From Rossellomorea aquimaris (lineage in GTDB: Bacteria > Bacillota > Bacilli > Bacillales > Bacillaceae_B), in assembly GCF_008180865.1 (NCBI RefSeq), contig NZ_VTEX01000005.1, positions 372,001 to 436,000 on the forward strand: a stretch of DNA of 64,000 nucleotides. The letters are read 5' to 3'. The notes below the pieces were generated by a model. That model made no database searches, was not told the origin of the DNA, and saw only the letters and a list, made by a program, of their open reading frames with translations. Positions within the stretch are counted from its first letter, which is position 1, and each line of letters opens with the position of its first letter. The translations under genes and the position numbers were made by a program. Shown here one piece after another: positions 9,413-18,159 of the stretch.

Positions 9413-10267
9413 CTATTTTACAGGGCTTTGTTCCCTTTTTCTTTCACTAAACAGTGCCTGCAGCTTTTTGGTTACAGAACCGGTTTTTCCATTTCCGATC
9501 ACCTGTTGATCGATCTTAATGACGGGCATGACTTCTGAAGTCGTACTTGCGATGAATACTTCATCCGCTTCGAGAAGATCAGGGACAAGAAACGTCTCTT
9601 CTTGAAAAGAGATATTATTTCTTCTGCATAAATCTTCAATGACTCTTCTCGTAATACCATTGAGTATCAAGTTTGTTACGGGATGCGTGTAGATGACTCC
9701 ATCTTTCACCATGAATGCATTAGAAGAGGAGCCTTCTGTCACAGTATCCCCTCGATGCAAAATAGCTTCAAAATGACCTTCAGATGCAGCTTCTTCTTTT
9801 GCCAGCAGGTTTCCGAGAAGATTCAAGCTCTTAATATCACATCTCAGCCACCTGATATCTTCGACCAGCTTAGCTGTTACACCTTGCTCCATCTGGTGAA
9901 GAGGAACAGGAAAATCCTTCGTATAAGCAACGACGCTTCCCATTACATCTTTCGAAGGAAAATGGTGCTGACGGGAAGACACACCGCGGGTCACTTGTAT
10001 ATAAACAATCCCGTCTTTCACTTGATTGGAATCGATAAGCTCCAGAAGATGTGCAGTCAGTTCTTCTTCTGAATTCGGAATGGACAGCTTCATCTTTTCA
10101 GCACTTTGATAAAGTCTCTCCATATGCTCCTTCATCGTGAACGTGTTTCCGCCGTATACGCGAATCACTTCATAGATTCCATCCCCGAATTGATAACCGC
10201 GATCCTCAATATCAATCTTCGCATCGGCACGATCGATAAATTCCCCATTTACAAATACTGTGTTCAT
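9413..10267 (-). CDS. dat: D-alanine aminotransferase
   Basis: A 284-residue fold-type IV PLP aminotransferase that interconverts D-alanine plus 2-oxoglutarate with pyruvate plus D-glutamate, supplying D-amino acids for peptidoglycan. Visible are DRGYQFGDGIYEVIR near residue 22, the catalytic lysine in CDIKSLNLLGN (near 146) and VTEGSSSNAF. Length agrees with Bacillus Dat enzymes. The start ATG follows AAGGGGAGAG. It lies 21 bases after pepV and before a small unknown gene, so these form an operon linking dipeptide turnover and D-amino-acid supply. Confidence 0.93.
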   Translation of the reverse strand: MNTVFVNGEFIDRADAKIDIEDRGYQFGDGIYEVIRVYGGNTFTMKEHMERLYQSAEKMKLSIPNSEEELTAHLLELIDSNQVKDGIVYIQVTRGVSSRQHHFPSKDVMGSVVAYTKDFPVPLHQMEQGVTAKLVEDIRWLRCDIKSLNLLGNLLAKEEAASEGHFEAILHRGDTVTEGSSSNAFMVKDGVIYTHPVTNLILNGITRRVIEDLCRRNNISFQEETFLVPDLLEADEVFIASTTSEVMPVIKIDQQVIGNGKTGSVTKKLQALFSERKREQSPVK

Positions 10268-10288
10268 TCTGCTCTCCCCTTGTCTCTC

Positions 10289-11695
10289 TTAAGATTCACA
10301 TGCTAATTCATAGATAGCCTGTGCGTAAATAGCCGTTGCTTTCAGGAGATCCTCTATATACATATATTCATCTTTCTGATGAGCAATATCTTCACGGCCG
10401 GGGAATAATGCCCCAAAGGCTACGCCTGCCTCTAAGCTTCTGGCGTAAGTACCTCCACCGATGCTTAATAACTCGCCTCTCTCACCGGTTTGATCCTCAT
10501 ATACTTTCTTCAGCGTTTGAACAAGTTCATCATCTTTAGACACATGATGAGGTTTACTATCTGAGAAGTTTTCAATCGAATAGCCTTCTATGTTCTCAAT
10601 GATTGCCTTTCCTTTTTCCATCTCAAACGTAACCGGATAACGCATGTTTAATCCTAATCGCCCGCCATCAGCATCTGAATAGCGCAACTTCCCTACGTTG
10701 ATAGTTAAATCTCCCGTAATATCGTCACGGTAGCTTACACCGAGTTGAATCCCTCTTGAATCTTTAAAGAAATGCTTGGTCGTGAACTCAAAGAACTCTT
10801 TTCCTTGAGAAGGTAGTGGCAGCTGTGATAAGAATGCAGCTAAGTAGAGACCCGCATTCTTCCCGTTGTCAGGCTCCATTCCATGTGAAGAAACGCCTTC
10901 GACTTCAAAAACAAGCTCGCCGTTTTCGATGTAATAGTTCCCTTTGATGTTTTCTTCCTTTGTGAAAATTTCAAAGTTTTGAACCCATTTTGTATGATCC
11001 TCATCGACCAATAGTACCGCTTTGGCATAGTCAGGAACCATGTTGTAGCGTCGGCCGGACTCAAAAGACATTACCTTGATGCCCGTTTGAGACACATCCG
11101 CCGGTTTTATTTGGACTAAATCATAGTCGGCGATCCCTTTTTCTGCATGGATGATCGGAAAGTCTGCATCAGGGGCAAATCCCATTGTAGGCATTTCTTC
11201 TTTTTTGAAATAATGCTCAACACATCTCCAGTCGCTTTCTTCATCTGTTCCAATGATCATCCGGACCCGCTTATTGAAGGTGGGATCAAGATCCTTTACG
11301 ATTTTCATGGCATAATAGGCAGCCATTGTAGGACCCTTGTCATCGATTGCTCCACGGGCATATATCTTACCGTCTTTTATCTCTCCGCCAAAGGGATCGA
11401 AACTCCATCCATCCCCTTCAGGAACAACGTCCACATGACAAAGGATACCGAGAAGGTCACTTCCATTACCAAACTCTAAATGTCCGGCAAGATGGTCCAC
11501 ATTCTTAGGGATGAAACCGTCTTTCTCACCAAGGGTCAATAAATAGTCCAGCGCTTCTTTCACGCCTCTCCCCAGTGGTGCATCCTCCGTCGCATTCTCT
11601 TCATCCAGCACACTTTTAATCTGCAGGAATTGCTGCAGATCCTTAAGCAAATCGTCCTTCCGCTTCTCCACTTCATTCGTCCAATTAATACTCAT
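10289..11695 (-). CDS. pepV: dipeptidase PepV (M20 metallopeptidase)
   Basis: A 468-residue cytoplasmic dinuclear zinc dipeptidase. Metal-site motifs are CHVDVVPEGDGW (H87, D89), the bridging aspartate in RGAIDDKGP (about 119) and the catalytic and ligand glutamates in GTDEESDW (153-154). The C-terminal GGGTYARS block is also typical. Length matches the PepV/YtjP family, which releases amino acids from dipeptides, including beta-Ala or D-Ala dipeptides in some members. The start ATG follows GCAGGTGG. It is the first gene of the operon with dat. Confidence 0.92.
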   Translation of the reverse strand: MSINWTNEVEKRKDDLLKDLQQFLQIKSVLDEENATEDAPLGRGVKEALDYLLTLGEKDGFIPKNVDHLAGHLEFGNGSDLLGILCHVDVVPEGDGWSFDPFGGEIKDGKIYARGAIDDKGPTMAAYYAMKIVKDLDPTFNKRVRMIIGTDEESDWRCVEHYFKKEEMPTMGFAPDADFPIIHAEKGIADYDLVQIKPADVSQTGIKVMSFESGRRYNMVPDYAKAVLLVDEDHTKWVQNFEIFTKEENIKGNYYIENGELVFEVEGVSSHGMEPDNGKNAGLYLAAFLSQLPLPSQGKEFFEFTTKHFFKDSRGIQLGVSYRDDITGDLTINVGKLRYSDADGGRLGLNMRYPVTFEMEKGKAIIENIEGYSIENFSDSKPHHVSKDDELVQTLKKVYEDQTGERGELLSIGGGTYARSLEAGVAFGALFPGREDIAHQKDEYMYIEDLLKATAIYAQAIYELACES

Positions 11696-11979
11696 TCGTA
11701 TCCACCTGCTTATATGTATTTACTTCTACTCTCATTTTATACTGTTTCATGGGGAAATCCAAACAGAGAGAATCCGGTGAATAACCGATGTATGCGCTCT
11801 TGCTCTGTTCAATGAGTATACTAGTTGATTCGAAGGCAATTGGCTTCAATTCGGGGACTCTCTCATTCTTAACAACATCAATATTAATAAAAAATACATA
11901 TATTTAGCATTTTATTCATATTCTAGGAATACAACCATCAAGTTACTACGTAAATTGTTTGTAAATTTGGACAATGTTT
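11696..11979. other. AT-rich intergenic stretch upstream of pepV and ytzE
   Basis: No gene, repeat or clear hairpin was seen here. It should hold the pepV promoter on the minus strand, but no box pair stood out. Confidence 0.5.
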
Positions 11980-12008
11980 TTGAAATTTTGTCGGATTAGG
12001 AGTACAAT
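11980..12008 (+). promoter_or_regulatory. predicted SigA promoter of ytzE
   Basis: TTGAAA at 11980-11985 and TACAAT at 12003-12008 are exactly 17 bases apart. Transcription from about 12015 would give a 5' leader of about 135 bases that includes a short ORF. Confidence 0.7.
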
Positions 12009-12100
12009 GTAATTGTCTGACATCTTATGAGTAAACTTTATATGTAGAAAAGGGGTTGTCTAAAGCGCATAGTACATATGGTAGCACGTGAGGTGCACAA

Positions 12101-12181
12101 ATGACGCATGTAGTCTTTGCCTTTGGAAAAATGATGAGGGAGTGGTTCTTTGAAACCTTCAACCAATCGTATGCTAACTAG
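12101..12181 (+). CDS. 26-codon upstream ORF overlapping the ytzE start
   Basis: An ATG at 12101 follows GAGGTG at five-base spacing and opens a 26-residue frame that ends at 12181, 32 bases inside ytzE in a different frame. The peptide is hydrophobic and aromatic. It may be a leader peptide that couples or limits ytzE translation, or chance; no known leader was recognised. Confidence 0.35.
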   Translation: MTHVVFAFGKMMREWFFETFNQSYAN

Positions 12182-12371
12182 AATCAAAGCTGTGTACATG
12201 TACATTAAACAGAAAGGTACTGTAACAACTCAAGATCTTGTAGACGAATTTGGCATTACTCCTCGCACCATACAAAGAGATCTCAACGTGTTAGCGTATA
12301 ATGACTTGGTGCAAAGCCCAAGTCGGGGTCAATGGACAACAACAGAGAAGAAAGTGAAGATGACTTCTTAA
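12150..12371 (+). CDS. ytzE: YtzE-like DeoR-type helix-turn-helix protein
   Basis: A 73-residue protein that is just a DeoR-family winged HTH: IKQKGTVTTQDLVDEFGITP followed by RTIQRDLNVLAYNDLV, with no effector-binding domain. B. subtilis YtzE is of the same size. The TTG at 12150 is supported by AGGGAG six bases upstream; an internal ATG at codon 8 would cut the first helix less well. It is transcribed alone from the promoter at 11980 and followed by palindromic repeats. Targets unknown. Confidence 0.85.
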   Translation: MKPSTNRMLTRIKAVYMYIKQKGTVTTQDLVDEFGITPRTIQRDLNVLAYNDLVQSPSRGQWTTTEKKVKMTS

Positions 12372-12375
12372 ACGA

Positions 12376-12670
12376 AACGGAGGCGGCTCGTTCAGGCCCG
12401 ACAAGCATAAGACGAGAACGCCGGAAAGGCGCCCTTTGCCTTTTTGGTGTTCTTGACTTATGACCTCGAGGGACTAGCCGCCGGAGCTGGACACATAGAA
12501 AAGCGGAAGGGCCTTGCCCAGAGGCGCAAGCATAAGACGAACCTGCCGAAAAGGCGGGTTTTTGCCTTTTTGGCAGGTTTGGCTTATGACCTCGAGCCTC
12601 TAAGCCCTGGAGCTGGACACATAGAAAAGCGTCGACTGCCTTGTCGCTGGAGCAGATCGAATAGCGGACT
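12376..12670. repeat. two tandem copies of a roughly 120 bp palindromic dispersed repeat plus a partial third
   Basis: Units at about 12376-12496 and 12497-12620 each hold an inner palindrome flanked by CATAAGAC and CTTATGACCTCGAG, and both end with GGAGCTGGACACATAG. A shortened unit, beginning AGAAAAGCG, runs to about 12670. A third full copy is at 31159. Open frames across these units are not credible genes because they consist of repeat sequence. Confidence 0.85.
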
Positions 12671-12692
12671 AAAATGACTTTTCAAACAACGA

Positions 12693-12731
12693 AACGGGGC
12701 AGCACCTTTACCGAAGGGTGCTGCCCCGTTT
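12693..12731. terminator. intrinsic terminator
   Basis: ACGGGGCAGCACC pairs with GGTGCTGCCCCGT around a short loop, with six T on the plus side. It lies at the end of the pseudouridine synthase gene and may serve both directions. Confidence 0.8.
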
Positions 12732-12732
12732 T

Positions 12733-13452
12733 TTATTCAGGCTTGTATTCTTTTAGTAGTGTTACTTCCTCTTCGGTCAGCTCACGGTACTCACCAAGCT
12801 CCAGATCTTTATCAAGCTCAAGCGGTCCCATCGTTAAACGCTTCAGATATATGACGCGCTTTCCTACGCTTTCGAACATTCTTTTCACCTGATGAAATTT
12901 CCCTTCAGTGATCGTCAATTCAATATCAGAAGTCAGTCCTGATTTTAGAATCGTCAATTCCCCCGGCTTAGTTTCATAGCCATCATCCAACGTGACTCCA
13001 CTTTTAAAGGCTTCTACGTCCCCTTCTGTCACTTCACCGTCAATCACGGCAAAATACGTTTTCGGAACATGGCGCTTCGGAGAAAGGAGCTGGTGGGATA
13101 ATTGACCGTCATTCGTAATGAGAAGGAATCCTTCTGTATCCTTATCGAGTCTTCCGACAGGAAATGGATTGAATATTTGATCTTCCAATTGAAGCAAATC
13201 AATGACGGTTTCATCCTGTCCATCTTCAGTTGCTGAGATGACTCCAGGCGGCTTATTCATGAGAAGGTAGATGAATTCACGATACTCAACCTGCTCTCCA
13301 TACAACATCACTGTATCCTTTTCCGTATTGATATGCACCTTTCCATCTTTAATGACCTCTCCATTGACTTGAAGACCGCCATCCTTTAATAATTTCTTTA
13401 CTTCTTTCCGGCTGCCGTAACCCATATTGGCAAGCATTTTATCTATTCTCAC
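12733..13452 (-). CDS. ytzG: RsuA-family rRNA pseudouridine synthase
   Basis: A 239-residue enzyme. An S4 RNA-binding domain (MRIDKMLANMGYGSRKEVKK, about residues 1-48) precedes the catalytic domain with the aspartate motif PVGRLDKDTEGFLL and the later KFHQVKRMF block. RsuA relatives convert uridine to pseudouridine in rRNA (U516 of 16S in E. coli); which position is used here is not shown. The GTG at 13452 is preferred to a GTG three codons earlier because CGGAG has proper spacing only to the second; it also gives the usual family N terminus. Confidence 0.9.
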   Translation of the reverse strand: MRIDKMLANMGYGSRKEVKKLLKDGGLQVNGEVIKDGKVHINTEKDTVMLYGEQVEYREFIYLLMNKPPGVISATEDGQDETVIDLLQLEDQIFNPFPVGRLDKDTEGFLLITNDGQLSHQLLSPKRHVPKTYFAVIDGEVTEGDVEAFKSGVTLDDGYETKPGELTILKSGLTSDIELTITEGKFHQVKRMFESVGKRVIYLKRLTMGPLELDKDLELGEYRELTEEEVTLLKEYKPE

Positions 13453-13556
13453 GTTAATCACGCTCCGTTTATGTTGAGTTCTTATTCTTTAATGTTGGTT
13501 TTATTAGTGATTTGACCAGTCCATGGGCACTTACCCATTCATGTTTCTATTCTTAA

Positions 13557-13565
13557 CATAGGCTA
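13557..13565 (+). promoter_or_regulatory. possible SigK/SigE-type -10 element
   Basis: CATAGGCTA fits the mother-cell -10 pattern CATANNNTA and lies 43 bases before the coiled-coil gene. No convincing -35 was found at the right distance, so this is tentative. Confidence 0.3.
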
Positions 13566-13608
13566 CTACAGGTAAGCAACTTTGATAAAAATAAATGAGG
13601 TGAAGCAT

Positions 13609-13836
13609 ATGTATCCATATCGACAACAAGGATCAGGTGGATTATTGATCCCTATTCCACTTCCTGGAGGCGGCGGACAGGGATATCCAGGTTTTCCTGG
13701 TCAAGGGTATGGCGGCGGCGTCAACGACCGGTTAGACCGGCTTGAGAGACAATATGAGCGTCTGGACCGCAAAGTCGACCGCTTGGAACGAAAAGTAGAG
13801 CGACTTGAAAGACAACTTGGGTATTATAATAATTAG
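13609..13836 (+). CDS. glycine-rich and coiled-coil small protein, possibly a spore component
   Basis: A 75-residue protein. The N-terminal half is tyrosine, glycine and proline rich (MYPYRQQGSGG, then GGGGQGYPGFPGQGYGGG), and the C-terminal half is a regular RLDRLER-type heptad repeat ending QLGYYNN. Such composition is seen in Bacillus spore coat and crust proteins, which is the basis for the suggestion; no family was recognised. The ATG follows ATGAGGTG at good spacing; a TTG nine codons earlier is less likely. It is a single gene with a possible sporulation-type promoter. Confidence 0.75.
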   Translation: MYPYRQQGSGGLLIPIPLPGGGGQGYPGFPGQGYGGGVNDRLDRLERQYERLDRKVDRLERKVERLERQLGYYNN

Positions 13837-13910
13837 CCCTCTCCTATTACAATGATTGATGAAAAGTGCATGACCGCTTAAATAGAAGCAGGGCTCACTG
13901 TCCATTCAAT

Positions 13911-13946
13911 AAAAAAAGGGATGATCGGCATGTATCATCCCTTTTC
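13911..13946. terminator. bidirectional intrinsic terminator
   Basis: AAAAGGGATGAT pairs with ATCATCCCTTTT, with A and T runs on both sides, between the coiled-coil gene and murJ, which are convergent. Confidence 0.85.
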
Positions 13947-13949
13947 CTT

Positions 13950-15569
13950 TTACCCTATGCGAAGTTTACTGCGAATCCTCGTGATTTTATCCCCGAATAA
14001 ACGATCTGCCAATTTACTTCTTAAGCTTAAGTAGAAGTAAACAAGTGCTCCCACCCCGCCACATATAGCAACGAGAAGAATCGATTGGAATCCGGACTCA
14101 GGATTGAGGAATTGAACCAGTATACGATATAACACCAATACCACCACTGCCATGACGGCATTTAGTGCTCCTATGAACATGGTTCTTCTCATAATCAGTC
14201 TGAATTGATATCTCGCGTATTTCTTGATGACATATAAATTGATTAGAATCGCTACTGCATACCCAATCACAGTGGCGATGACAGCACCTTGAGTTTCGAA
14301 CAAGCGAATCAACGGTATGTTCAGGACAAGCTTGAGTAGCAGACCGACAAGCAAGCTGAAGATAGTAAATTTCTGCTCGTCAATTCCTTGAAGAATCGCT
14401 GCTGTAACAGCAAATAATGCAAAGAGAATCGCAACAGGTGCATATGATCTTAAAATAGAAGTTCCTAATTCATCACTGTGATAGAACATCGTATACGTTG
14501 GCTCAGCTAATAGCGCAATTCCTAAAGCTGCCGGTACTGTTAAAAACAATAGAATTTGAAACGTTTGGTCGATGTTTCTACGCATCGTTTTCCGGTCGCC
14601 GCTTGTATAAGACGTCGTAATCAACGGAATCAGCGTCATAGAAAAGGCGGTTGCCAAGGACACTGGAATAATCACAAGTTTATGAGTATAGAAGTTCAAT
14701 ACGGCAAAGGCATGATCGGAAACTTTTGCATTACCAATCGCAGACATCGCAGTATTAAAAGTAATCTGATCAACCAGTTGAAATAACGGGTTGGCAAGTC
14801 CTACAAAAATAAACGGAATCGAATAGGCGATGATCTCTTTATACATCGATCGTAATGAAACCTCTTCCTGACCGCGATCTTCCTCTAGGAGCTCGTCTAA
14901 ATGAGGCTTTCGTTTAAACCAATACCAAATCAATGCCCCGAGACTCGCCAGCCCCCCGACAAATGCAGCAAATGTCGCTACAGCAATGGCGGTTGTCACA
15001 GACCCATCTAAAATGTTTAATACTACATAAATCCCGCCCAGTAAGAAAACAATCCGGACAATTTGTTCGATTACCTGGGAAACCGCTGTCGGCCCCATGG
15101 ATTGATGGCCCTGGAAAAAGCCCCTGATCAAGCTCATAAACGGAATGATGATCAGTGCAAAACTCACTGCCCGAATGACGGTCGTCACCTGTGCAACCGA
15201 AATCACCTGTTCATCACTCTTGATTGTCATTTCTGCGAATATAGGTGCAAATGCATACATAATGAGGAACGAAACAATCCCCGTCAGCGTCATCAGCACC
15301 AAACCTGACTTAAACAGCCTTCGTCCTACGGCATATTCACCTATGGCATTATATTTTGAAACGAATTTTGAAACGGCCAGGGGCACACCTGCAGTCGCTA
15401 CAGTCAGAAAGATTGTATACGGTACATAACCATATTGATATAGGGAAGCCCCCTCTTCATGACCTTTTAACAAATCATCAAACGGTATAACATAAAAAAG
15501 ACCCAGAAACTTCGAAATAAAGGTCCCTAACGTTAATATAAACGTCCCTCTTATTAATTTAGATGACAT
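13950..15569 (-). CDS. murJ: lipid II flippase MurJ (YtgP), MATE/MOP superfamily
   Basis: A polytopic membrane protein of 539 residues with about 14 hydrophobic segments and an N-terminal RGTFILTLGTFISKFLGL start typical of the polysaccharide transporter family. B. subtilis YtgP is the MurJ flippase that moves lipid II across the membrane for peptidoglycan synthesis. The ATG at 15569 follows GAGAGGG. It is divergent from ytfP and ends at a shared terminator. Another MOP exporter role, such as a SpoVB-like one, cannot be excluded from sequence alone, but the position before ytfP favours YtgP. Confidence 0.88.
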   Translation of the reverse strand: MSSKLIRGTFILTLGTFISKFLGLFYVIPFDDLLKGHEEGASLYQYGYVPYTIFLTVATAGVPLAVSKFVSKYNAIGEYAVGRRLFKSGLVLMTLTGIVSFLIMYAFAPIFAEMTIKSDEQVISVAQVTTVIRAVSFALIIIPFMSLIRGFFQGHQSMGPTAVSQVIEQIVRIVFLLGGIYVVLNILDGSVTTAIAVATFAAFVGGLASLGALIWYWFKRKPHLDELLEEDRGQEEVSLRSMYKEIIAYSIPFIFVGLANPLFQLVDQITFNTAMSAIGNAKVSDHAFAVLNFYTHKLVIIPVSLATAFSMTLIPLITTSYTSGDRKTMRRNIDQTFQILLFLTVPAALGIALLAEPTYTMFYHSDELGTSILRSYAPVAILFALFAVTAAILQGIDEQKFTIFSLLVGLLLKLVLNIPLIRLFETQGAVIATVIGYAVAILINLYVIKKYARYQFRLIMRRTMFIGALNAVMAVVVLVLYRILVQFLNPESGFQSILLVAICGGVGALVYFYLSLRSKLADRLFGDKITRIRSKLRIG

Positions 15570-15631
15570 AGTATCCCTCTCTATATATCTTGTTGCTCAT
15601 TAAACAAACAAAATAAAATCCAACTTGAAAA

Positions 15632-15660
15632 TTTACACACTATCAGTAGTTTACTACTGT
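15632..15660 (+). promoter_or_regulatory. predicted ytfP promoter containing a palindrome
   Basis: TTTACA (15632-15637) and TACTGT (15655-15660) are 17 bases apart. The palindrome CAGTAG-TTTA-CTACTG (15644-15659) fills the spacer and overlaps the -10, a usual operator position. Confidence 0.45.
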
Positions 15661-15733
15661 ACGAATCGAATGACAATTTTTTTCGAATGTTGTATTTAAA
15701 ACCCATCCCATTTAAAATAAGGAGAAACTTCTT

Positions 15734-17035
15734 TTGAGAAACGAAAGAGCAAAACTAAAAGTTGGTGGAAAAATGGTAAAGAAATACGATGTGATTGTCA
15801 TAGGTGGAGGACCGTCCGGATTGATGGCCAGTATCGCAGCCGGGGAAAACGGAGCGAACGTCCTTCTTGTAGATAAAGGAACGAAACTTGGAAGAAAGCT
15901 CGCGATTTCCGGAGGCGGCCGCTGCAACGTGACCAATCGACTTCCCATAGAAGAAATCATTAAGCATATTCCGGGAAATGGACGATTTTTATATAGTGCC
16001 TTTTCCGAGTTCAATAATGAAGATATCATCGCTTTCTTTGAGAAGCTGGGGATACAATTAAAAGAGGAAGATCACGGCAGGATGTTTCCTGTATCGAACC
16101 GGGCCATGGATGTTGTGGAAGCCTTATTGAAACGCATGAAGGAGTTAAAGGTGGATACCCGGACGAGCACAAGCGTGGACGAAGTTCTGTACGAAAACGG
16201 CGAGACGGTCGGTATCCTCTTGAAAGACGGTGAAACGATCGCCGCAAAGGCTGTCGTCATCGCGGTTGGAGGCAAGTCCGTCCCTCATACCGGATCGACG
16301 GGCGATGGGTATCCATGGGCGACGAAAGCAGGGCATACAATTACCGACTTGTTCCCGACCGAGGTTCCCCTTACGTCGGACGAGCCTTTTGTTAAAAAGA
16401 AAGAGCTCCAAGGGCTTTCATTGCGCAGCGTTGAGTTGAGCGTATTAAATCCTAAGGGGAAAAAAATCATCACGCATAAAATGGATATGATCTTTACCCA
16501 TTTAGGAATTTCCGGACCGGCCGTTCTCCGTTGCAGTCAATATGTGGTAAAGGCCATGAAGAAATGGAACCTGACCCATGTTGCCATGCAGATCGATTCC
16601 ATGCCTGATCAAAATGAAGAACAGCTATTCCAGTCTATCCATAAACAGGTGAAAGAAGATGGAAAGAAAGCCGCGAAGAATATATTCAAAGGATTGGTTC
16701 CTGAGAGATACCTGTTATTTTTACTGGACCGTGCAGAAATCGATCACGATGAAAAAGGAGATCATATCTTCTCAGAAAAAATCCGACAGTTTACCAAGTT
16801 GTTAAAACAATTCACCTTCAATGTGAACGGAACATTGTCCATTGATAAGGCGTTTGTTACGGGCGGCGGTGTTTCCATTAAAGAAATCGAACCGAAAACG
16901 ATGGCTTCGAAAAAGATGAACGGACTCTACTTCTGTGGAGAAGTGCTTGATATCCACGGATATACCGGCGGCTATAATATTACTTCTGCCCTTGTTACAG
17001 GAAGACTTGCAGGCTTTAATGCGGCAAAAGTATAA
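15734..17035 (+). CDS. ytfP: BaiN/HI0933-family FAD-dependent oxidoreductase YtfP
   Basis: A flavoprotein of 433 residues. The FAD dinucleotide fold [22 protein letters not shown] lies at the N terminus, followed by the family-specific [10 protein letters not shown], a central [15 protein letters not shown] block and the C-terminal [12 protein letters not shown] flavin motif. Enzymes of this family reduce flavin-accessible substrates; the reaction of YtfP is not known. The TTG at 15734 has AAGGAG eight bases upstream; an ATG at 15773 gives the shorter start seen in relatives and has only GGTGG. Divergent from murJ. Confidence 0.88.
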   Translation: MRNERAKLKVGGKMVKKYDVIVIGGGPSGLMASIAAGENGANVLLVDKGTKLGRKLAISGGGRCNVTNRLPIEEIIKHIPGNGRFLYSAFSEFNNEDIIAFFEKLGIQLKEEDHGRMFPVSNRAMDVVEALLKRMKELKVDTRTSTSVDEVLYENGETVGILLKDGETIAAKAVVIAVGGKSVPHTGSTGDGYPWATKAGHTITDLFPTEVPLTSDEPFVKKKELQGLSLRSVELSVLNPKGKKIITHKMDMIFTHLGISGPAVLRCSQYVVKAMKKWNLTHVAMQIDSMPDQNEEQLFQSIHKQVKEDGKKAAKNIFKGLVPERYLLFLLDRAEIDHDEKGDHIFSEKIRQFTKLLKQFTFNVNGTLSIDKAFVTGGGVSIKEIEPKTMASKKMNGLYFCGEVLDIHGYTGGYNITSALVTGRLAGFNAAKV

Positions 17036-17044
17036 TTCAAAAAG

Positions 17045-17090
17045 AAAGGTTGATCCCATCTGCATCTGCAGTACGATCAACCTTTTTATT
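17045..17090. terminator. intrinsic terminator of ytfP
   Basis: AAAGGTTGATC pairs with GATCAACCTTT, followed by a T-rich tract; it also covers the end of the Cse60-like gene. Confidence 0.8.
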
Positions 17091-17268
17091 TTCTGTAAAC
17101 AACCATGGCCGAGAAACAATAAATTTGATCTTCCACTTCCTCCGACAATGCTGCTACATGATATTTAATATCCACGATTTTTTTATCTTCCAGTTTACTG
17201 AGAAAATGATTCATATCTTTCTCTAAATCTTTCTCATGCTCATAATCGAAGACTTTCACTTGAATCAT
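17086..17268 (-). CDS. Cse60-like small sporulation protein
   Basis: A 60-residue protein beginning MIQVKVFDYEHEKDLEK and ending FSAMVVYRK, which matches the look of the Spore_Cse60 family, whose founder is a SigE-controlled 60-residue B. subtilis protein. The ATG at 17268 follows GGGGAGGGAG at good spacing; the longer frame upstream has no site. It is convergent with ytfP. Role in sporulation is inferred from family only; a sporulation promoter was not clearly visible. Confidence 0.7.
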   Translation of the reverse strand: MIQVKVFDYEHEKDLEKDMNHFLSKLEDKKIVDIKYHVAALSEEVEDQIYCFSAMVVYRK

Positions 17269-17380
17269 GGAGCTCCCTCCCCATTTTTGATTGATATTAG
17301 TATCGTCAGAATATTTAATTTTCAAACAATTGATGGGGGATTTTTATTGAGGATTGAATGTTTCGTTGAGTTTGGTATTT

Positions 17381-17460
17381 TTTTGATTTCGCTGATATAT
17401 TTTGAATTTCGCTGATATATTGTCGATTTCGCTGATATATCTCGAATTTCGCTGATAAAC
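17381..17460. repeat. four tandem 20 bp units
   Basis: Four consecutive 20-base units share the core ATTTCGCTGATATAT, nearly exact in each; the last ends GATAAAC. Twenty is not a multiple of three, so this is not coding. It lies between the rhodanese terminator and the Cse60-like gene. Confidence 0.9.
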
Positions 17461-17516
17461 CGCCTTACATTCCACGTAGAACTCTGTAGTGAAGCCATTT
17501 TTCACTATATACATGA

Positions 17517-17553
17517 AAAAAGCACACCCTTTTCAAAAAAAGGATGCGCTTCT
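17517..17553 (-). terminator. intrinsic terminator of the rhodanese gene
   Basis: On the minus strand AAGCGCATCCTTTT pairs with AAAAGGGTGTGCTT (two G-U) followed by T residues. Confidence 0.7.
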
Positions 17554-17568
17554 TCCCAGAAAAATCAA

Positions 17569-17883
17569 TTATTTCTTCGCCGCTGTCTCCCCAGCCCAGT
17601 TCATCATGCCGCCTTCCATGTTCACCACTTTATATCCTTGTTCCTGCATGTAGTGAGCAACATTTCCGCTGCGGTTTCCTGAACGGCAGATAAAGATGTA
17701 CTCTTTGTCTTTATCAAATTGATCAAGTGACTCAGGAATTTCACCCATTTTGATATGCTTTGCTCCAGGAATCACTCCCTCTGCCACTTCTTCATCTTCA
17801 CGAACATCCACTAAAAGCAGATCTTCACCATTTTTCAACTTTTGCTCCAACTCATCAGTCGTAATCGTTTTAATTGTATCCAT
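17569..17883 (-). CDS. ytwF: single-domain rhodanese-like protein YtwF
   Basis: A 104-residue cytoplasmic rhodanese. The domain begins TTDELEQKL, has the LLVDVREDEEVAEG strand-loop, and the active-site cysteine lies in FICRSGNRS (near residue 70). Such proteins carry persulfide sulfur between donors and acceptors; the partner is not shown. The ATG at 17883 follows AAGGAAG with nine-base spacing. It is monocistronic, upstream of a terminator. Confident family, inferred role. Confidence 0.88.
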   Translation of the reverse strand: MDTIKTITTDELEQKLKNGEDLLLVDVREDEEVAEGVIPGAKHIKMGEIPESLDQFDKDKEYIFICRSGNRSGNVAHYMQEQGYKVVNMEGGMMNWAGETAAKK

Positions 17884-17979
17884 ACTTCTCAACTTCCTTT
17901 CATCATTCACTCATTATTCGTCATTCATTCAACACAATTATACCAAAGCCCGTCTCCCAAACAAAAAAATCAGATTGAA

Positions 17980-18150
17980 AGAGGGACGGACCTCAATAAA
18001 ACGCTGATTTAAAGCGATTTGCGATCAAATTCCGGCCCATATAGAGGTCCGCCCCCCTAAATAGAAAAGAGGGACGGACCTTGGTGAAATACAGAATCCC
18101 CAATTGATAGTATTTCCTACCAATCAGATGCATTTCAAGGTCCGTCCCTC
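17980..18150. repeat. two pairs of inverted GGGACGGACC repeats
   Basis: GAGGGACGGACCT at 17981 faces a slightly altered copy GAGGTCCGCCCC near 18043, and GAGGGACGGACCTTG (18069-18083) faces its exact complement (18136-18150). Both pairs have long loops. They lie downstream of leuS, upstream of the rhodanese gene. Confidence 0.85.
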
Positions 18151-18159
18151 AACACAATA

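Noticed and set aside
9683-10072. 129-codon plus-strand ORF opposite dat
   Set aside because: Antisense to the catalytic part of dat, cysteine- and phenylalanine-rich as expected of a shadow frame.
12444-12677. 77-codon ORF across the palindromic repeats
   Set aside because: It is made of two copies of the dispersed repeat and would encode a repeated peptide; no ribosome site.
17381-17460. CRISPR-like array
   Set aside because: Units are contiguous 20-base repeats without unique spacers, and no cas genes are present.
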